Shown: in pieces, positions 49,394 through 58,120 of the stretch
How positions within the stretch are numbered: the stretch's first letter is position 1
How the letters are laid out: each line of letters starts with the position of its first letter
NCBI RefSeq assembly: GCF_015711645.1
Contig: NZ_JABTEX010000009.1
Coordinates: 1 to 64,000 of the forward strand
Source of the DNA: Planomonospora sp. ID82291
Lineage (GTDB): Bacteria > Actinomycetota > Actinomycetes > Streptosporangiales > Streptosporangiaceae
Direction: 5' to 3'
Length of the DNA: 64,000 nt
Position numbers and translations under genes: made by a program
The notes under the pieces: generated by a model
Told to the model about the DNA's origin: nothing
The model's input: only the letters and a program-made list of their open reading frames with translations
Databases searched by the model: none

Positions 49394-50836
49394 CCGGCGG
49401 CAGGCCGGTTCGGGGGCGGGTGGGACCCGGCCCTCCGGCCGGCTGCGGATCCGTCCGGGGGCGGGTGGCCCGGCGGAGGCGGACCGCCTCCGCCGGACCT
49501 TCCGGAGCGCGACCGCCGCGGACACGAGCAGGGTGGTGCCGGACATGGCGAGGAACAGGCTCGTCGTCGCCGCCGCCACCCCCACCGCGGAGACGAGGAA
49601 CCCGCCGAGCGGTGCCGCCAGGCACACGGCGCCGTGCGTGGTGAACCGGTGCACGCTGACCACCCGGGCGAGCTTGCCCTCGGCGACCCGATCGATCTCG
49701 AAGGCCCTGACGGACATGTTGCTGAGCGCTCCGGCGCACCCCATCAGGAACAGCGCGGCGCCGAAGAAGACGGGGGACCCGCCCCCGACCGGGATGAGGA
49801 GGGCGAACGTCCATATCCACATGTGGGCGAAGAGCAGGATCTCCCGGGGACGCCCGAGCGGCGCCAGACGCGGTGCCAGTAGCCGATGCCGGAGCAGGCG
49901 CCGCAGCGGAGGCGCCAGAGCCGACCCGAACACCCCGCCCAGACCGCTGGCGGCGAGGATCAGGCCGACCTTCAGAGGAGAGCGGGTCACCGTGCCGGCG
50001 ACGAAGATGATGATCAGCATATTGCTCATCAGGTTCGTGAACGTGGTCAGCACCATGGCGTCGCGCAGGAAGCGGTGGCTTCTCAGCTCCCCGACGCCGG
50101 CTGTCATCTCCTGGAGGAACGGCAGTCTCCCGCCCGTGGGGACCGCCGTCCGCGGGGCACGGCGTTCCTTCCCTCCCGACAGGGTGAGCACGGCGATGAG
50201 CGAGGCGAAGAAAAGTAGGGCGTTCATCACGAACGGCACGTAGTGGCCGAGTCCGAACAGGAACCCTCCCACAGGCCTGGCGGTCATCACCGCGATGTGG
50301 GAGTTCGTCTCGCTCGTGGCCAGCATGCCGACGAGGCTCGCCCGGGGGACGGCGGACCGGATCAGAGCCGTCTCCGCCAGCGAGTAGACGACCCAGAAGG
50401 CGCCCTCCACGAAAGCGGCTGCCAGCAGGTGGGGGAGGGTCGTCCTCCCGAAGAGCACGGCCAGGAACACGCTCGTCACCGCCAGCAGACGGGCCGCCTC
50501 GGTGGCCACCATGACGGCGCGCGCGGTCATCCGATCGACGAGGAGGCCGGCCGGGATATAGAAGAGCAGGGTCGGAAGGGTCAGGGCGAAACCGACCCAG
50601 CCGACGTGCACCGGTGACTTCGTCAGCGACAGGGCCAGCAGCGGGTAGGTGACCCCCAGGGTCCGGAACCCCACCGTCGAGGACATCGAACCCGCGCAGA
50701 TGCGGAGCAGGTCCCACCGCGACCGGATCTCCGCCTCTCGGAGCCCGCCGGAGGGCGGCGGTCCCTCCGATGGGCGGGGCTCATCGGACCGCGGGGTGCC
50801 CGGAGCCGCGAGGGGCGTCCCAGGCTCCGTTCCCAC
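49295..50836 (-). CDS. MFS exporter (MFS_3/enterobactin-exporter type)
   Basis: About 513 residues with twelve helices after a cytoplasmic Pro-rich N terminus of about 45 residues. Motifs of the family: FYIPAGLLVDRMTARAVMV, VEGAFWVVYSLAETALI and GLILAASGLGGVFGSALAP. GTG 50836 is chosen because sequence upstream is unlike protein; an open frame continues to 51016. The last about 65 residues are Arg/Pro-rich and overlap the STAND gene tail, so the true end may have been extended by mutation. Adjacent to the cyclophane locus, it could export the mature peptide, but this is inference. Confidence 0.75.
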   Translation of the reverse strand: MGTEPGTPLAAPGTPRSDEPRPSEGPPPSGGLREAEIRSRWDLLRICAGSMSSTVGFRTLGVTYPLLALSLTKSPVHVGWVGFALTLPTLLFYIPAGLLVDRMTARAVMVATEAARLLAVTSVFLAVLFGRTTLPHLLAAAFVEGAFWVVYSLAETALIRSAVPRASLVGMLATSETNSHIAVMTARPVGGFLFGLGHYVPFVMNALLFFASLIAVLTLSGGKERRAPRTAVPTGGRLPFLQEMTAGVGELRSHRFLRDAMVLTTFTNLMSNMLIIIFVAGTVTRSPLKVGLILAASGLGGVFGSALAPPLRRLLRHRLLAPRLAPLGRPREILLFAHMWIWTFALLIPVGGGSPVFFGAALFLMGCAGALSNMSVRAFEIDRVAEGKLARVVSVHRFTTHGAVCLAAPLGGFLVSAVGVAAATTSLFLAMSGTTLLVSAAVALRKVRRRRSASAGPPAPGRIRSRPEGRVPPAPEPACRRSDLFRQAVRLCGQVRRKPRSHRGLRTPSQTGR

Positions 50837-51113
50837 GATCCGTTCGTCCCCTCTGCTCCTGCCGGCGTCGTCGGGAACAGCCCATCGTGAAGAACGGAGG
50901 GGAGAGCTGTAGCGACCCTCGTTGCCGGAGGGAAAATGGTGGCTCTTTGGGCAGCCGACTACCAGGGGGAAGCCGTGCCCCGACGATCGCTCCGGGTCGC
51001 CCGCGGGCAGCAGCATAGCGCTGGTCGTGGTCTTCCGCGACGCCGTCGGCGACTCCCCTCCTGCGGTGCTCCCCGGGAAGGGGAAGGGGCGGCATGCCGT
51101 ATCGGCCGGGAGG

Positions 51114-52526
51114 TCACAGGCCGTAGGCCTCCAGCAGGCGCAGCCAGATCTCGCTGACCGTCGGGAACGACGGCACCGCGTGCCAGAGCCGCTCCAGCGG
51201 CACCTCGGCGGTGACCGCGATCGTGGCGGCGTGCAGCAGCTCGGCCGCGCCGGGACCGGCGAAGGTCACGCCCAGCAGCACCCGCCGCTCGGTGTCCACC
51301 ACCGCCTTGGCGCGGCCCCGGTAACCGTCGCCGAGCAGGTAGGCGCCGCTCACCGCGCCCAGGTCGTACTCGACCGCGCGGACCGGGAATCCCTCCGCGC
51401 GGGCGCGGGCCTCGGTCCGGCCGACCGCGCAGACCTGCGGGTCGGTGAAGACGACCTGCGGCGCGCCGTAGCCGCCCGCCAGGTCCCGCAGCGCCGGCAG
51501 GTCGTCGGGCTCGCCCTTGGCCCGCGCGGCGATGACGTCGCCGCAGATCCGGGCCTGGTACTTGCCCATGTGGGTGAGCAGGTCGCGGCCGTTGACGTCG
51601 CCCACGGCGTACAGCCAGCCGCCGTCGACACCGGTGGCGCGCATGCCGTCGTCGACGGCCACGGGCCGGTCGCCGGCCAGCCCCACGCTCTCCAGGCCGA
51701 GGCCGGCGACGGCGGGCCGGCGGCCGGTGGCCACCAGCAGCTCGTCGGCCTCGACCGGCGGGCCCGACGACAGGTGCACGGTCACCGGCCCGCCCGGCAC
51801 GGGCCGCTCCACCCGCGTCACCTCCGCGCCGGTCCGCACGGTGATGCCGGAGGCGGCGAACGACTCGGCCACCAGCCCGGAGGCGAACGGCTCCAGCCGT
51901 TCCAGCAGCCGGCCCCCGCGCACCAGCACGGTGGTCTCGGCCGCGCCGAGCCCGTGCATCGCCTGCGCCATCTCGCAGGCGACCACGCCACCGCCGATCA
52001 CGGCCAGCCGTTCCGGGACCGCCTCGGCGGCGGTGACCTCGTGGCTGGTCCACGGCCGCGCCTCGGCCAGGCCCGGCACCGGCGGGACCACGGCGCGGCT
52101 CCCGGTGGCCAGCACGACCGCGTGCCGGGCGGTCAGCGACCGCGAGGTCCCGTCGGGCAGGTCCACCCGGACCCGCCGGGGGCCGTCCAGCCGTCCCCGC
52201 CCCCGCACGAACTCCGCCGGCACACCCGCGATCCACTCGACCTGACCGGCGTCGCTGTAGTGGGAGACGGCCTCGTCCCGGCGTGCCAGCACGGCCGCGG
52301 CGTCGATCGGGCCGACCTCCAGGCCGGGCACCCGGCGGGCCTCGGCGGCCAGCTCGACCGGGCGGAGCAGGGCCTTGCTGGGGATGCACGCCCAGTAGGA
52401 GCACTCGCCGCCGGCCAGGTTCTCCTCCACGATCGCGGCGCTCAGCCCGCCCCGCACGGCCCTGTCCGCGACGTTCTCACCGGCCGGTCCGGCACCGATC
52501 ACGATCACGTCGAACTCGTCCGCCAC
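51114..52526 (-). CDS. Pyridine nucleotide-disulfide oxidoreductase (Lpd-like)
   Basis: A 470-residue FAD enzyme of the dihydrolipoamide dehydrogenase/mercuric reductase class. FAD site IVIGAGPAGENVA; redox-active Cys42 and Cys47 in GGECSYWACIPSK (the usual LNVG is replaced by SYWA); NAD(P) site VIGGGVVACEMA; second FAD block LYAVGDVNG; C-terminal His in WHAVPSFPTVSE. GTG 52526 was chosen because GGAGG lies five bases before it. Substrate disulfide unknown; not with a 2-oxoacid dehydrogenase cluster. Confidence 0.88.
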   Translation of the reverse strand: MADEFDVIVIGAGPAGENVADRAVRGGLSAAIVEENLAGGECSYWACIPSKALLRPVELAAEARRVPGLEVGPIDAAAVLARRDEAVSHYSDAGQVEWIAGVPAEFVRGRGRLDGPRRVRVDLPDGTSRSLTARHAVVLATGSRAVVPPVPGLAEARPWTSHEVTAAEAVPERLAVIGGGVVACEMAQAMHGLGAAETTVLVRGGRLLERLEPFASGLVAESFAASGITVRTGAEVTRVERPVPGGPVTVHLSSGPPVEADELLVATGRRPAVAGLGLESVGLAGDRPVAVDDGMRATGVDGGWLYAVGDVNGRDLLTHMGKYQARICGDVIAARAKGEPDDLPALRDLAGGYGAPQVVFTDPQVCAVGRTEARARAEGFPVRAVEYDLGAVSGAYLLGDGYRGRAKAVVDTERRVLLGVTFAGPGAAELLHAATIAVTAEVPLERLWHAVPSFPTVSEIWLRLLEAYGL

Positions 52527-52697
52527 CACTGCCTCCTGTCGGGAACGCGCGCCGGAGATCCGTGTCGCCGGTGCCGGTTCCATCGTCCCCGTAATCTTCC
52601 CCAGTCGCAGGAGGCCATCGCAACGCGGGGCGCCGGAGGACGCGGACCGGGGCGGCGGGCAGGCGGCGGCCTGCGCTCGGGGACCGCGCCGGGGCCG

Positions 52698-53837
52698 CTA
52701 GCCGGCCGTGCAGGAGACGGCGGGGGCGGCGGAGGGGGTCCCGGAGGCGAGGAAGCCGAAGGACGTGCCCGCCCCGGGCGCCAGGGAGCCGTTCCAGGAG
52801 GCGTGCTTCGCGGTGACGGCCGAACCGGACTGGGTGACCGAGGCGTTCCAGGCCTGACTGACCCGTTCGCCTGCCGCGGTCCAGCTCACGGTCCAGCCGG
52901 TGATCGCGGAGGTTCCGGCGTTCCGCACGGTCACCTCGCCCTGGAAGCCGCCGGCCCACTGGTTCACGACCCTGTAGGCGGCCGTGCAGCCGTTCCCGGC
53001 GGTGGGGGTCACCGTAGGAGTGGCCGTAGGAGTGGCCGTGGGGGTCACGGTCGGAGTCACTGTGGGAGTCGCGGTCGGGGTCGCCGTGGGCGTGACGGTC
53101 GGGGTGGCGGTCGGTCCGGCGCCGAGCAGGGCGGTCAGCGCGGGGAACCACCGGTCGGCGATCTTCCGGTCGCCGGCCGCGTTGGGGTGCACGCCGTCGC
53201 CCGTGTCGACGGCGGTGTCGAAGCCCGTCCACTGGTCGACCACCACGACGGGGGAGCGCGCGGTCGTCCTGCCCGCCGCCCAGCCGGGGATCGCCGCGTT
53301 GAGCGCCGCGACCCGCCGGCCGCACTCGCCGCACGAACTCGGATTCATCGGGATGATCTGGGCGACCAGGATCTTCATGTCGGGATTGCTCTGGCGCATC
53401 TGGTCGACCAGTTTGCCGTAGGCGGCCAGGATGGTCGCGGTGGAGCGGTTGCTCCACGCGTCGTTGGTGCCGAAGTGCATCATCACGATGTCGGGGCGGG
53501 TGGCCGAGAGCCAGGCCGGGAGCTGGTCCTGGTCGGCCACGTTGGTCGCCAGGAAGCCGCCGTGCCCCTCGTTCTCGCCGTCGTAGGCGAAGCCGCAGCC
53601 CTGCGGCGGCAGCGTCCCGACGAAGTCCACCGACGAGGCCAGGCCGGCCTCCTGGAGGCGCTGCCAGAGCAGGGCCCGCCAGCAGCCGGGGGAGCCGGTG
53701 ATCGAGTCCCCGAGGGCCATGACCCTGACCGGTTCGGCGCGTGCCGACGATGCGGCGCCCGCCGTACCCGCCAGCACGAACCCCAGGACGGCGGCCGTCG
53801 CCGCCAGTGCCGCCAGAACCGCCTTGCCTTCGCGCAT
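52698..53837 (-). CDS. Secreted SGNH hydrolase with CBM2 domain
   Basis: A 379-residue exported esterase. Signal peptide residues 1-30; SGNH core with Ser45 in ALGDSITGSPG, HFGTNDAW and DGVHPN, of the CE3 acetyl-xylan-esterase type. A Pro-Thr linker of repeated PTVTPTATP units follows (DNA repeat about 53005-53115), then a C-terminal CBM2 cellulose/xylan-binding domain (CTAAYRVVNQWAGGFQGEVTV, TGWTVSW, ending VSCTAG). It probably deacetylates plant polysaccharide outside the cell, which fits the arabinose locus of this organism. Confidence 0.9.
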   Translation of the reverse strand: MREGKAVLAALAATAAVLGFVLAGTAGAASSARAEPVRVMALGDSITGSPGCWRALLWQRLQEAGLASSVDFVGTLPPQGCGFAYDGENEGHGGFLATNVADQDQLPAWLSATRPDIVMMHFGTNDAWSNRSTATILAAYGKLVDQMRQSNPDMKILVAQIIPMNPSSCGECGRRVAALNAAIPGWAAGRTTARSPVVVVDQWTGFDTAVDTGDGVHPNAAGDRKIADRWFPALTALLGAGPTATPTVTPTATPTATPTVTPTVTPTATPTATPTVTPTAGNGCTAAYRVVNQWAGGFQGEVTVRNAGTSAITGWTVSWTAAGERVSQAWNASVTQSGSAVTAKHASWNGSLAPGAGTSFGFLASGTPSAAPAVSCTAG

Positions 53838-54016
53838 CGCCCGCTCCCGTCGTCGCCCGGCGCGATGCTAGGCATCCACGCCGGGAGACGGGAAGCGGAC
53901 CGCTCCCCGGCACTGCGCCGACCTGCGGCGCCACCGGTGCCGGGGATGTAACTTTCAGTCCGCGGCCGGGTCTCCGGCTCGGTCCGCGGCCCGGTCTCCG
54001 GCCGGGTCGGGGCGGC

Positions 54017-54613
54017 TCAGCCCTCGGCCGGGTTGAGGCGGACGATCGCGGTGTTGAGGGCGGTCGCGAACAGCGTCCACGCGCCGTAGGGGAGCAGCAC
54101 CGCCCCGGCGGTCCGGTCGGTCGCCCACGCCCGCCTGATCAGGTCCGCGTTCGAGGCGTTGAGCGCGGTGATCTCGGCCAGGGCGAGCCTGGGCGAGCGT
54201 CCGCGGAAGAAGGCGAGGCTCCAGCCGGCGTTGAGGACGAGGTTGGCCGCGAAGCGGGCGGCGAACGCGGTGCGCTCGTCCCCCTCCCGGCGGTCGAGGA
54301 CGCGGGCCGCCCCGACGGCGATCAGCCCGTACAGCGGTGTCCACACCAGGCCGAACGTCTGCGGCGGCGGCTGCCAGGACGGCTTGCGCAGCCGCCGGTA
54401 CCACAGGGAGGCGGGCCGGGTCGCCAGGCTCCCGACGGCGGCCGTCGCGCTCACCGCGAGCAGCGTCCTGGCCAGGGTGCGGGCGCGGGCGCCCGCGCGC
54501 GTCCGCACGATCTCCTCCGTACGGCGTCGCGCCCGGCCCGGGGCGCCGTCCCCCGCCCGGCGTTCCGGGGCCGTCCGCGCGAGGGGCGAGGTGGTGGGTG
54601 ATGTCGTCTTCAT
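54017..54613 (-). CDS. tspO: TspO/MBR family protein
   Basis: A 198-residue five-helix membrane protein. Family motifs: LRKPSWQPPPQTFGLVWTPL, ANLVLNAGWSLAFF and LLPYGAWTLFATALNTAI. The first about 45 residues are a basic, Pro/Thr-rich tail outside the conserved domain; a start further in is possible. TspO homologues bind porphyrins and affect stress responses. Confidence 0.85.
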   Translation of the reverse strand: MKTTSPTTSPLARTAPERRAGDGAPGRARRRTEEIVRTRAGARARTLARTLLAVSATAAVGSLATRPASLWYRRLRKPSWQPPPQTFGLVWTPLYGLIAVGAARVLDRREGDERTAFAARFAANLVLNAGWSLAFFRGRSPRLALAEITALNASNADLIRRAWATDRTAGAVLLPYGAWTLFATALNTAIVRLNPAEG

Positions 54614-54705
54614 AGGCGGGCTCCTACCCCGGTCGCCGGTGATATGCCGCGCCCGGGTCGCCCCGCGCCCGCCGTCGCGGGAGGAGGGCGGCGCGGCGGA
54701 GATGC

Positions 54706-54717
54706 AACAGGGCTGTT
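54706..54717. promoter_or_regulatory. Putative MarR operator
   Basis: AACAG-gg-CTGTT, a perfect 5+2+5 palindrome, part of a longer CAACA...TGTTG arrangement. It lies 11 bases before the ATG of the MarR gene, where TATGTT could be the -10 of a leaderless message. Autorepression would be typical. Confidence 0.45.
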
Positions 54718-54728
54718 ATGTTGGCGGG

Positions 54729-55295
54729 ATGCCTCCCCTCGACTCCGGGCCGGGTCTGCTCGGGACCCGGCTGCGGCACCTGCTCGACCTGCTGGACGCG
54801 GATGTCGCCGCCGTCTACGCCGAGCTGGGGGAGGCCGGGTTCCGCCCCCGGTTCGCCCCCGTCCTGCGGGTGCTGGCGGCGTCCGGTCCCTGCGCCATCC
54901 GCGACCTGGCGGAGGCGATCGGGGTGACCCACTCGGCGGCGAGCCAGACGGTGGCCCAGATGGCCGGTGAGGGGCTCGTCGTCCTGACGCCGGGGGCGGA
55001 CGCGCGCCGCCGGATCGTCCGTCCCACCGCGAAGGCCGAGGCGCTGCTCCCGGTGCTGGAGGCGGAACGGGCGGCCACCGCCGCCGCGGCGGCCGGACTC
55101 GAGGCCGAGCTGTCGTTCCCGCTGAGCCGCCTCGTCGAGGAGGCGCTGGACGCCCTGGACCGGCGGCCGATGAGACAGCGGATCGCCGACGCGGCGCCGG
55201 ATCCGGCCGCCTGGGCCCGTCCCGGGCGGCCGGAGAGGGCGGGGCGGTCAGCGGCGGAGGAGGCGGAGGAGGCGGAAGAGGAGGATCGGCGCTGA
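54729..55295 (+). CDS. MarR-family transcriptional regulator
   Basis: A 188-residue winged-helix regulator. The DNA-binding part (about residues 50-110) reads RVLAASGPCAIRDLAEAIGV, THSAASQTVAQMAGEGLV and the basic wing GADARRRIV. The tail is Glu/Ala-rich. ATG 54729 is preferred; an in-frame ATG at 54702 would put the palindrome inside the coding region. It may control the FMN reductase downstream or TspO upstream (divergent). Confidence 0.82.
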   Translation: MPPLDSGPGLLGTRLRHLLDLLDADVAAVYAELGEAGFRPRFAPVLRVLAASGPCAIRDLAEAIGVTHSAASQTVAQMAGEGLVVLTPGADARRRIVRPTAKAEALLPVLEAERAATAAAAAGLEAELSFPLSRLVEEALDALDRRPMRQRIADAAPDPAAWARPGRPERAGRSAAEEAEEAEEEDRR

Positions 55296-55457
55296 CGGCC
55301 GGTCTGCGGTTCACCGGCCACAGTGGGCGACATATGCCTCATGTCTATCTTTACGGCGAAATAGCAACTTCATGCACTATTAGTACTCTGATCATGTTCA
55401 TCGCCCCCCTTCTCGGGCACAAGCGCCGTGACGTCGCTCGGGAGAAGGGGTTCGGGG
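55296..55457. other. AT-rich promoter region of the FMN reductase gene
   Basis: AT-rich from 55325 to 55400, in sharp contrast to the surroundings. Contains AGTACT and TGATCA palindromes; GGAGAAGGGG at 55441-55450 is the ribosome site. No gene. Confidence 0.45.
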
Positions 55458-56177
55458 ATGAGGATCGTGGGGATCGCGGGAAGCCTGCGGCCGGCGGCAC
55501 ACGTCGGGAGACTGCTGGAGGCGGTGGCGCGGGAACTGCCCGTCTCCGCGGATTTCACGGTCTGGGAAGGGCTCGCGGAGATCCCCCCCTTCACCGGCGG
55601 CCCGCTCCCGAGCCCCGCGGAGGAGTTCTGCGACCTGCTGTCCGGCGCGGACGGCCTGCTGATCACCGCTCCCGAGCACAGCGTCCTGCCGGTCCAGCTG
55701 CTCCACGCGCTGGAGTGGGCCTCCCGGCCCGGAGCGGGCGCCGTCCTGCTGGGCAAGCCCGCCGCCGTGGTCACGGCCTGCGTCCGCCCGCACGAGGCGA
55801 TGTGGGCGCAGACCGCGCTGCGGCGCCCGCTCGTCCTCGCCGGCGCCGTCGTGTACGGGGTCGACCTGCCCGCCTCTCCGGCTCCGGGGCGGTTCGACGC
55901 CGCCGGCGGCCTCGCCGATCCGGCGGTGCGCGACCGGCTCGGCGGCGTGGTGGAGGTGCTGTGCGCGCGGGCGCGGTCGCACCCGCGGGAGGCCGTGCCC
56001 GGAAAGCTGCCGGAAGGTGCGCCGGGGAAGGCGCTGGAGACTCTGCCCGGCGGGGTTCCGGGCAGGATCTCGCTGGACAGGGTCTCGGGAACGGCCCCGG
56101 TGGCGCTTCAGGGCAAGGCCCAGGCGGCCGTGCCGGTGATGATCCCGGAGAAGGCCGCGGAGCGGATCCCCGTGTGA
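55458..56177 (+). CDS. NADPH-dependent FMN reductase-like flavoprotein
   Basis: A 239-residue protein. Residues 1-180 form a flavodoxin-like FMN reductase domain (MRIVGIAGSLRP, LITAPEHSVLPVQLLHALEW where PEY/PEH binds flavin, GKPAAVVTACVRP). The last about 60 residues are an unusual tail of imperfect Pro/Gly units (PGKLPEGAPGKALETLPGG) with no counterpart in the family. Start ATG 55458 lies behind GGAGAAGGGG. Confidence 0.8.
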   Translation: MRIVGIAGSLRPAAHVGRLLEAVARELPVSADFTVWEGLAEIPPFTGGPLPSPAEEFCDLLSGADGLLITAPEHSVLPVQLLHALEWASRPGAGAVLLGKPAAVVTACVRPHEAMWAQTALRRPLVLAGAVVYGVDLPASPAPGRFDAAGGLADPAVRDRLGGVVEVLCARARSHPREAVPGKLPEGAPGKALETLPGGVPGRISLDRVSGTAPVALQGKAQAAVPVMIPEKAAERIPV

Positions 56178-56547
56178 GCGTGCGCCCCCGGATCCCGGCC
56201 CCGGCGCACCCGGCCGGACGCTGTCGCGGCTGGGCCGCGCCCGTCCTGCGACGGACGCGCCTCAGGGCCGGGCCCGCCGGCCGGCACGCACGGCCGGACC
56301 CGCTTCCGGCTTCGGGGGCTGCTCGGCCACGGCCTGTCCCGTGGATCTTCATCAAGGAGTCCGCCCTGGTCATCGGCCCATCATGAGTGATCCCAGTGCT
56401 CGCTGACCAAGATTTCCCAGGAGTCGGCGGGCGCGAGCCGCCCTCATCGGCGTGCTCGGTCCGGTGCCGGACCAAGGTGGACGTCGGCCGCGACCGCAAG
56501 ACCGAAATCGTTGGACAACGCGTACGTCCGCTGCCACCGTTGCCAGA
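56178..56547. other. Gene-free stretch before the methyltransferase
   Basis: No gene supported. Possible debris of mobile elements, but no motif could be confirmed. A TTGGACA at about 56512 may be part of the promoter of the following gene. Confidence 0.35.
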
Positions 56548-57291
56548 ATGCGACAGGATGAGATCTGGGACGCCGAAACCGCCCAGCGTTACGACACGCC
56601 GGGCACCGGCATGTTCGCGCCCGAGGTCCTCGGACCGGTCGTGGACCGCCTCGCCGGACTCGCGGGCGACGGACGGGCGCTCGAGTTCGCCATCGGAACC
56701 GGTCGCGTCGCCGTGCCGCTCCGCGAGAGAGGGGTACCCGTCGCGGGCATCGAGCTGTCGCAGCCGATGGTCGATCGACTACGCACGAAAGTGGACGAAA
56801 CGACGATCCCCGTGGTCATCGGCGACATGGCCGCGGCCACCGCCCCGGGAGAGTACGCGCTCGTCTACCTCGTCTACAACACGATCTCCAACCTGCTCAC
56901 TCAGGCCGAGCAGATCGAATGCTTCCGCAATGCCGCCCGTCACCTCACATCCGGTGGCCGGTTCGTGATCGAGCTCTGGGTGCCCGAGCTACGCAGGCTC
57001 CCCCCCGGCCAGCAGGCCACGGTCTGGCATTGCGAGCCCGGCTACATCGGCCTGGACACCTACGACGTCCTGCGCCAGCACGTCATATCGCACCACTTCA
57101 GGTTCGACGAGAGCAGGCAGGCCCGGCTGTCCCGCAGCCCGCACCGCTACATCTGGCCGGCCGAGCTCGACCTCATGGCCCGACTGGCCGGATTCGAGCT
57201 GGAGAGCAGGCACGCCGATTGGGCCGGAGCCGCCTTCACCGCCGAGTCGCGCTCCCACGTGTCCGTCTACCGCATCCCGCCGAGCGGCTGA
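56548..57291 (+). CDS. Class I SAM-dependent methyltransferase
   Basis: A 247-residue methyltransferase. SAM-binding block ALEFAIGTGRVAVPLRERG, then IELSQPMVDRLR, VVIGDMA and YLVYNTISNLLTQAEQIECF, followed by FVIELWVPELR. Start ATG 56548; codon use is slightly less GC-rich than in neighbours. Immediately followed by an insertion-sequence remnant, so it may be part of a transferred segment. Substrate unknown. Confidence 0.85.
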   Translation: MRQDEIWDAETAQRYDTPGTGMFAPEVLGPVVDRLAGLAGDGRALEFAIGTGRVAVPLRERGVPVAGIELSQPMVDRLRTKVDETTIPVVIGDMAAATAPGEYALVYLVYNTISNLLTQAEQIECFRNAARHLTSGGRFVIELWVPELRRLPPGQQATVWHCEPGYIGLDTYDVLRQHVISHHFRFDESRQARLSRSPHRYIWPAELDLMARLAGFELESRHADWAGAAFTAESRSHVSVYRIPPSG

Positions 57292-57515
57292 AGACCATCC
57301 CGTGTCGGGAGAGCCGGTCCAAGGCCGCGACCGGCGAGATTCGCGGGGCGGCCGGCCGTACGCCTTCGATCCGGAGATCTGTAAGCGGCGCAACGCGGTC
57401 GAGCACGCGATCGCGTGCCTGAAGCGGTACCGCGCGCCGGTCGCCCGGTACGCCGCGCGCGGTCGTCCACCGCTGCCAGATCCTGCTGGTCGCGACCTCG
57501 GACTGGCTCTCGTGA
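57292..57515 (+). pseudogene. IS5-like transposase, C-terminal remnant
   Basis: Pieces in different frames read TIPCRESRSKAATGEIRG, then GRPYAFDPEICKRRNAVEHA and LKRYRAPVARYA, then VVHRCQILLVATSDWLS and a stop. The middle block matches the catalytic-Glu region (FDPEIYKRRNAVER) of IS5-family transposases. At least two frameshifts and loss of the 5' part make it non-functional. Confidence 0.7.
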
Positions 57516-57586
57516 TTTACCGGACAGGCCTTAGCACTGCGACGGCACTTGCGCAGTCCTGTCCTCCTTGTGATCATCCATGTTTC

Positions 57587-57897
57587 GTGACCGCGGTAGA
57601 TCCTGAGGTGTGGGCGGCTGGGTTGGAGGAACTGCATCAGCGGATCGCCCGGCGGTTCGCCCGCGCCGAACCGCGTGAGCGGGTGCCGGCCTACGTACGG
57701 GGCCTGCTGGCAGGGCGGGAGCGCAAGAACGGCTGGACCCTGGCGGAGTCCGCCGGGCAGATCAGCCCGGACGGGATGCAGCGCCTGGTGCGGACCGCGA
57801 CCTGGGACGCCGACGCGGTCCGCGACGACCTGCGCCAGTACGTCACCGACCACCTCGGTGACGCCGAGGCCGTCCTGATCGCCGATGACACCGGGTC
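57587..57897 (+). pseudogene. IS701-like transposase, N-terminal remnant
   Basis: Reads VWAAGLEELHQRIARRFARA, RVPAYVRGLLAGRERKNGWTL, and DGMQRLVRTATWDADAVRDD, ending IADDTGS. This is the standard N-terminal third of IS701-family transposases and stops at the first catalytic Asp region. The break at about 57897 coincides with the truncated end of the hemerythrin gene, so the element probably inserted there and later lost its other half. Confidence 0.75.
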
Positions 57898-58120
57898 AGG
57901 GCCTCGGCCAGTTCCGGGTGCTCGCGCTCCAGGTGGGGGAGAGCGCGTTGTCCGCGCCCTCGTGGTGGGCGTGGAGGGCCTCGCAGAACGCCAGGCAGTG
58001 TGTGCGCAGGTCCGCCGCGCCCGTCCGGGACGACCGCAGGGCCGCCAGGTCCCTGCGGAAGCCGTCGTGCAGTTTGATGAGCTCGTCACCCCAGGCGACG
58101 AGGCGCCGTTCGTCGGTCAT
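57898..58120 (-). pseudogene. Hemerythrin-domain protein, truncated and frameshifted
   Basis: Starts at ATG 58120 with LVAWGDELIKLHDGFRRDL and HCLAFCEALHAHHEGADNAL. The His residues of the di-iron site are recognisable. One base is missing in the codon after ADNAL (a T of the expected TTC), which turns PHLEREHPELAEALT into an unrelated frame, and the gene ends against the IS701 remnant. Its start overlaps the upstream transporter remnant stop (ATGA). Confidence 0.65.
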
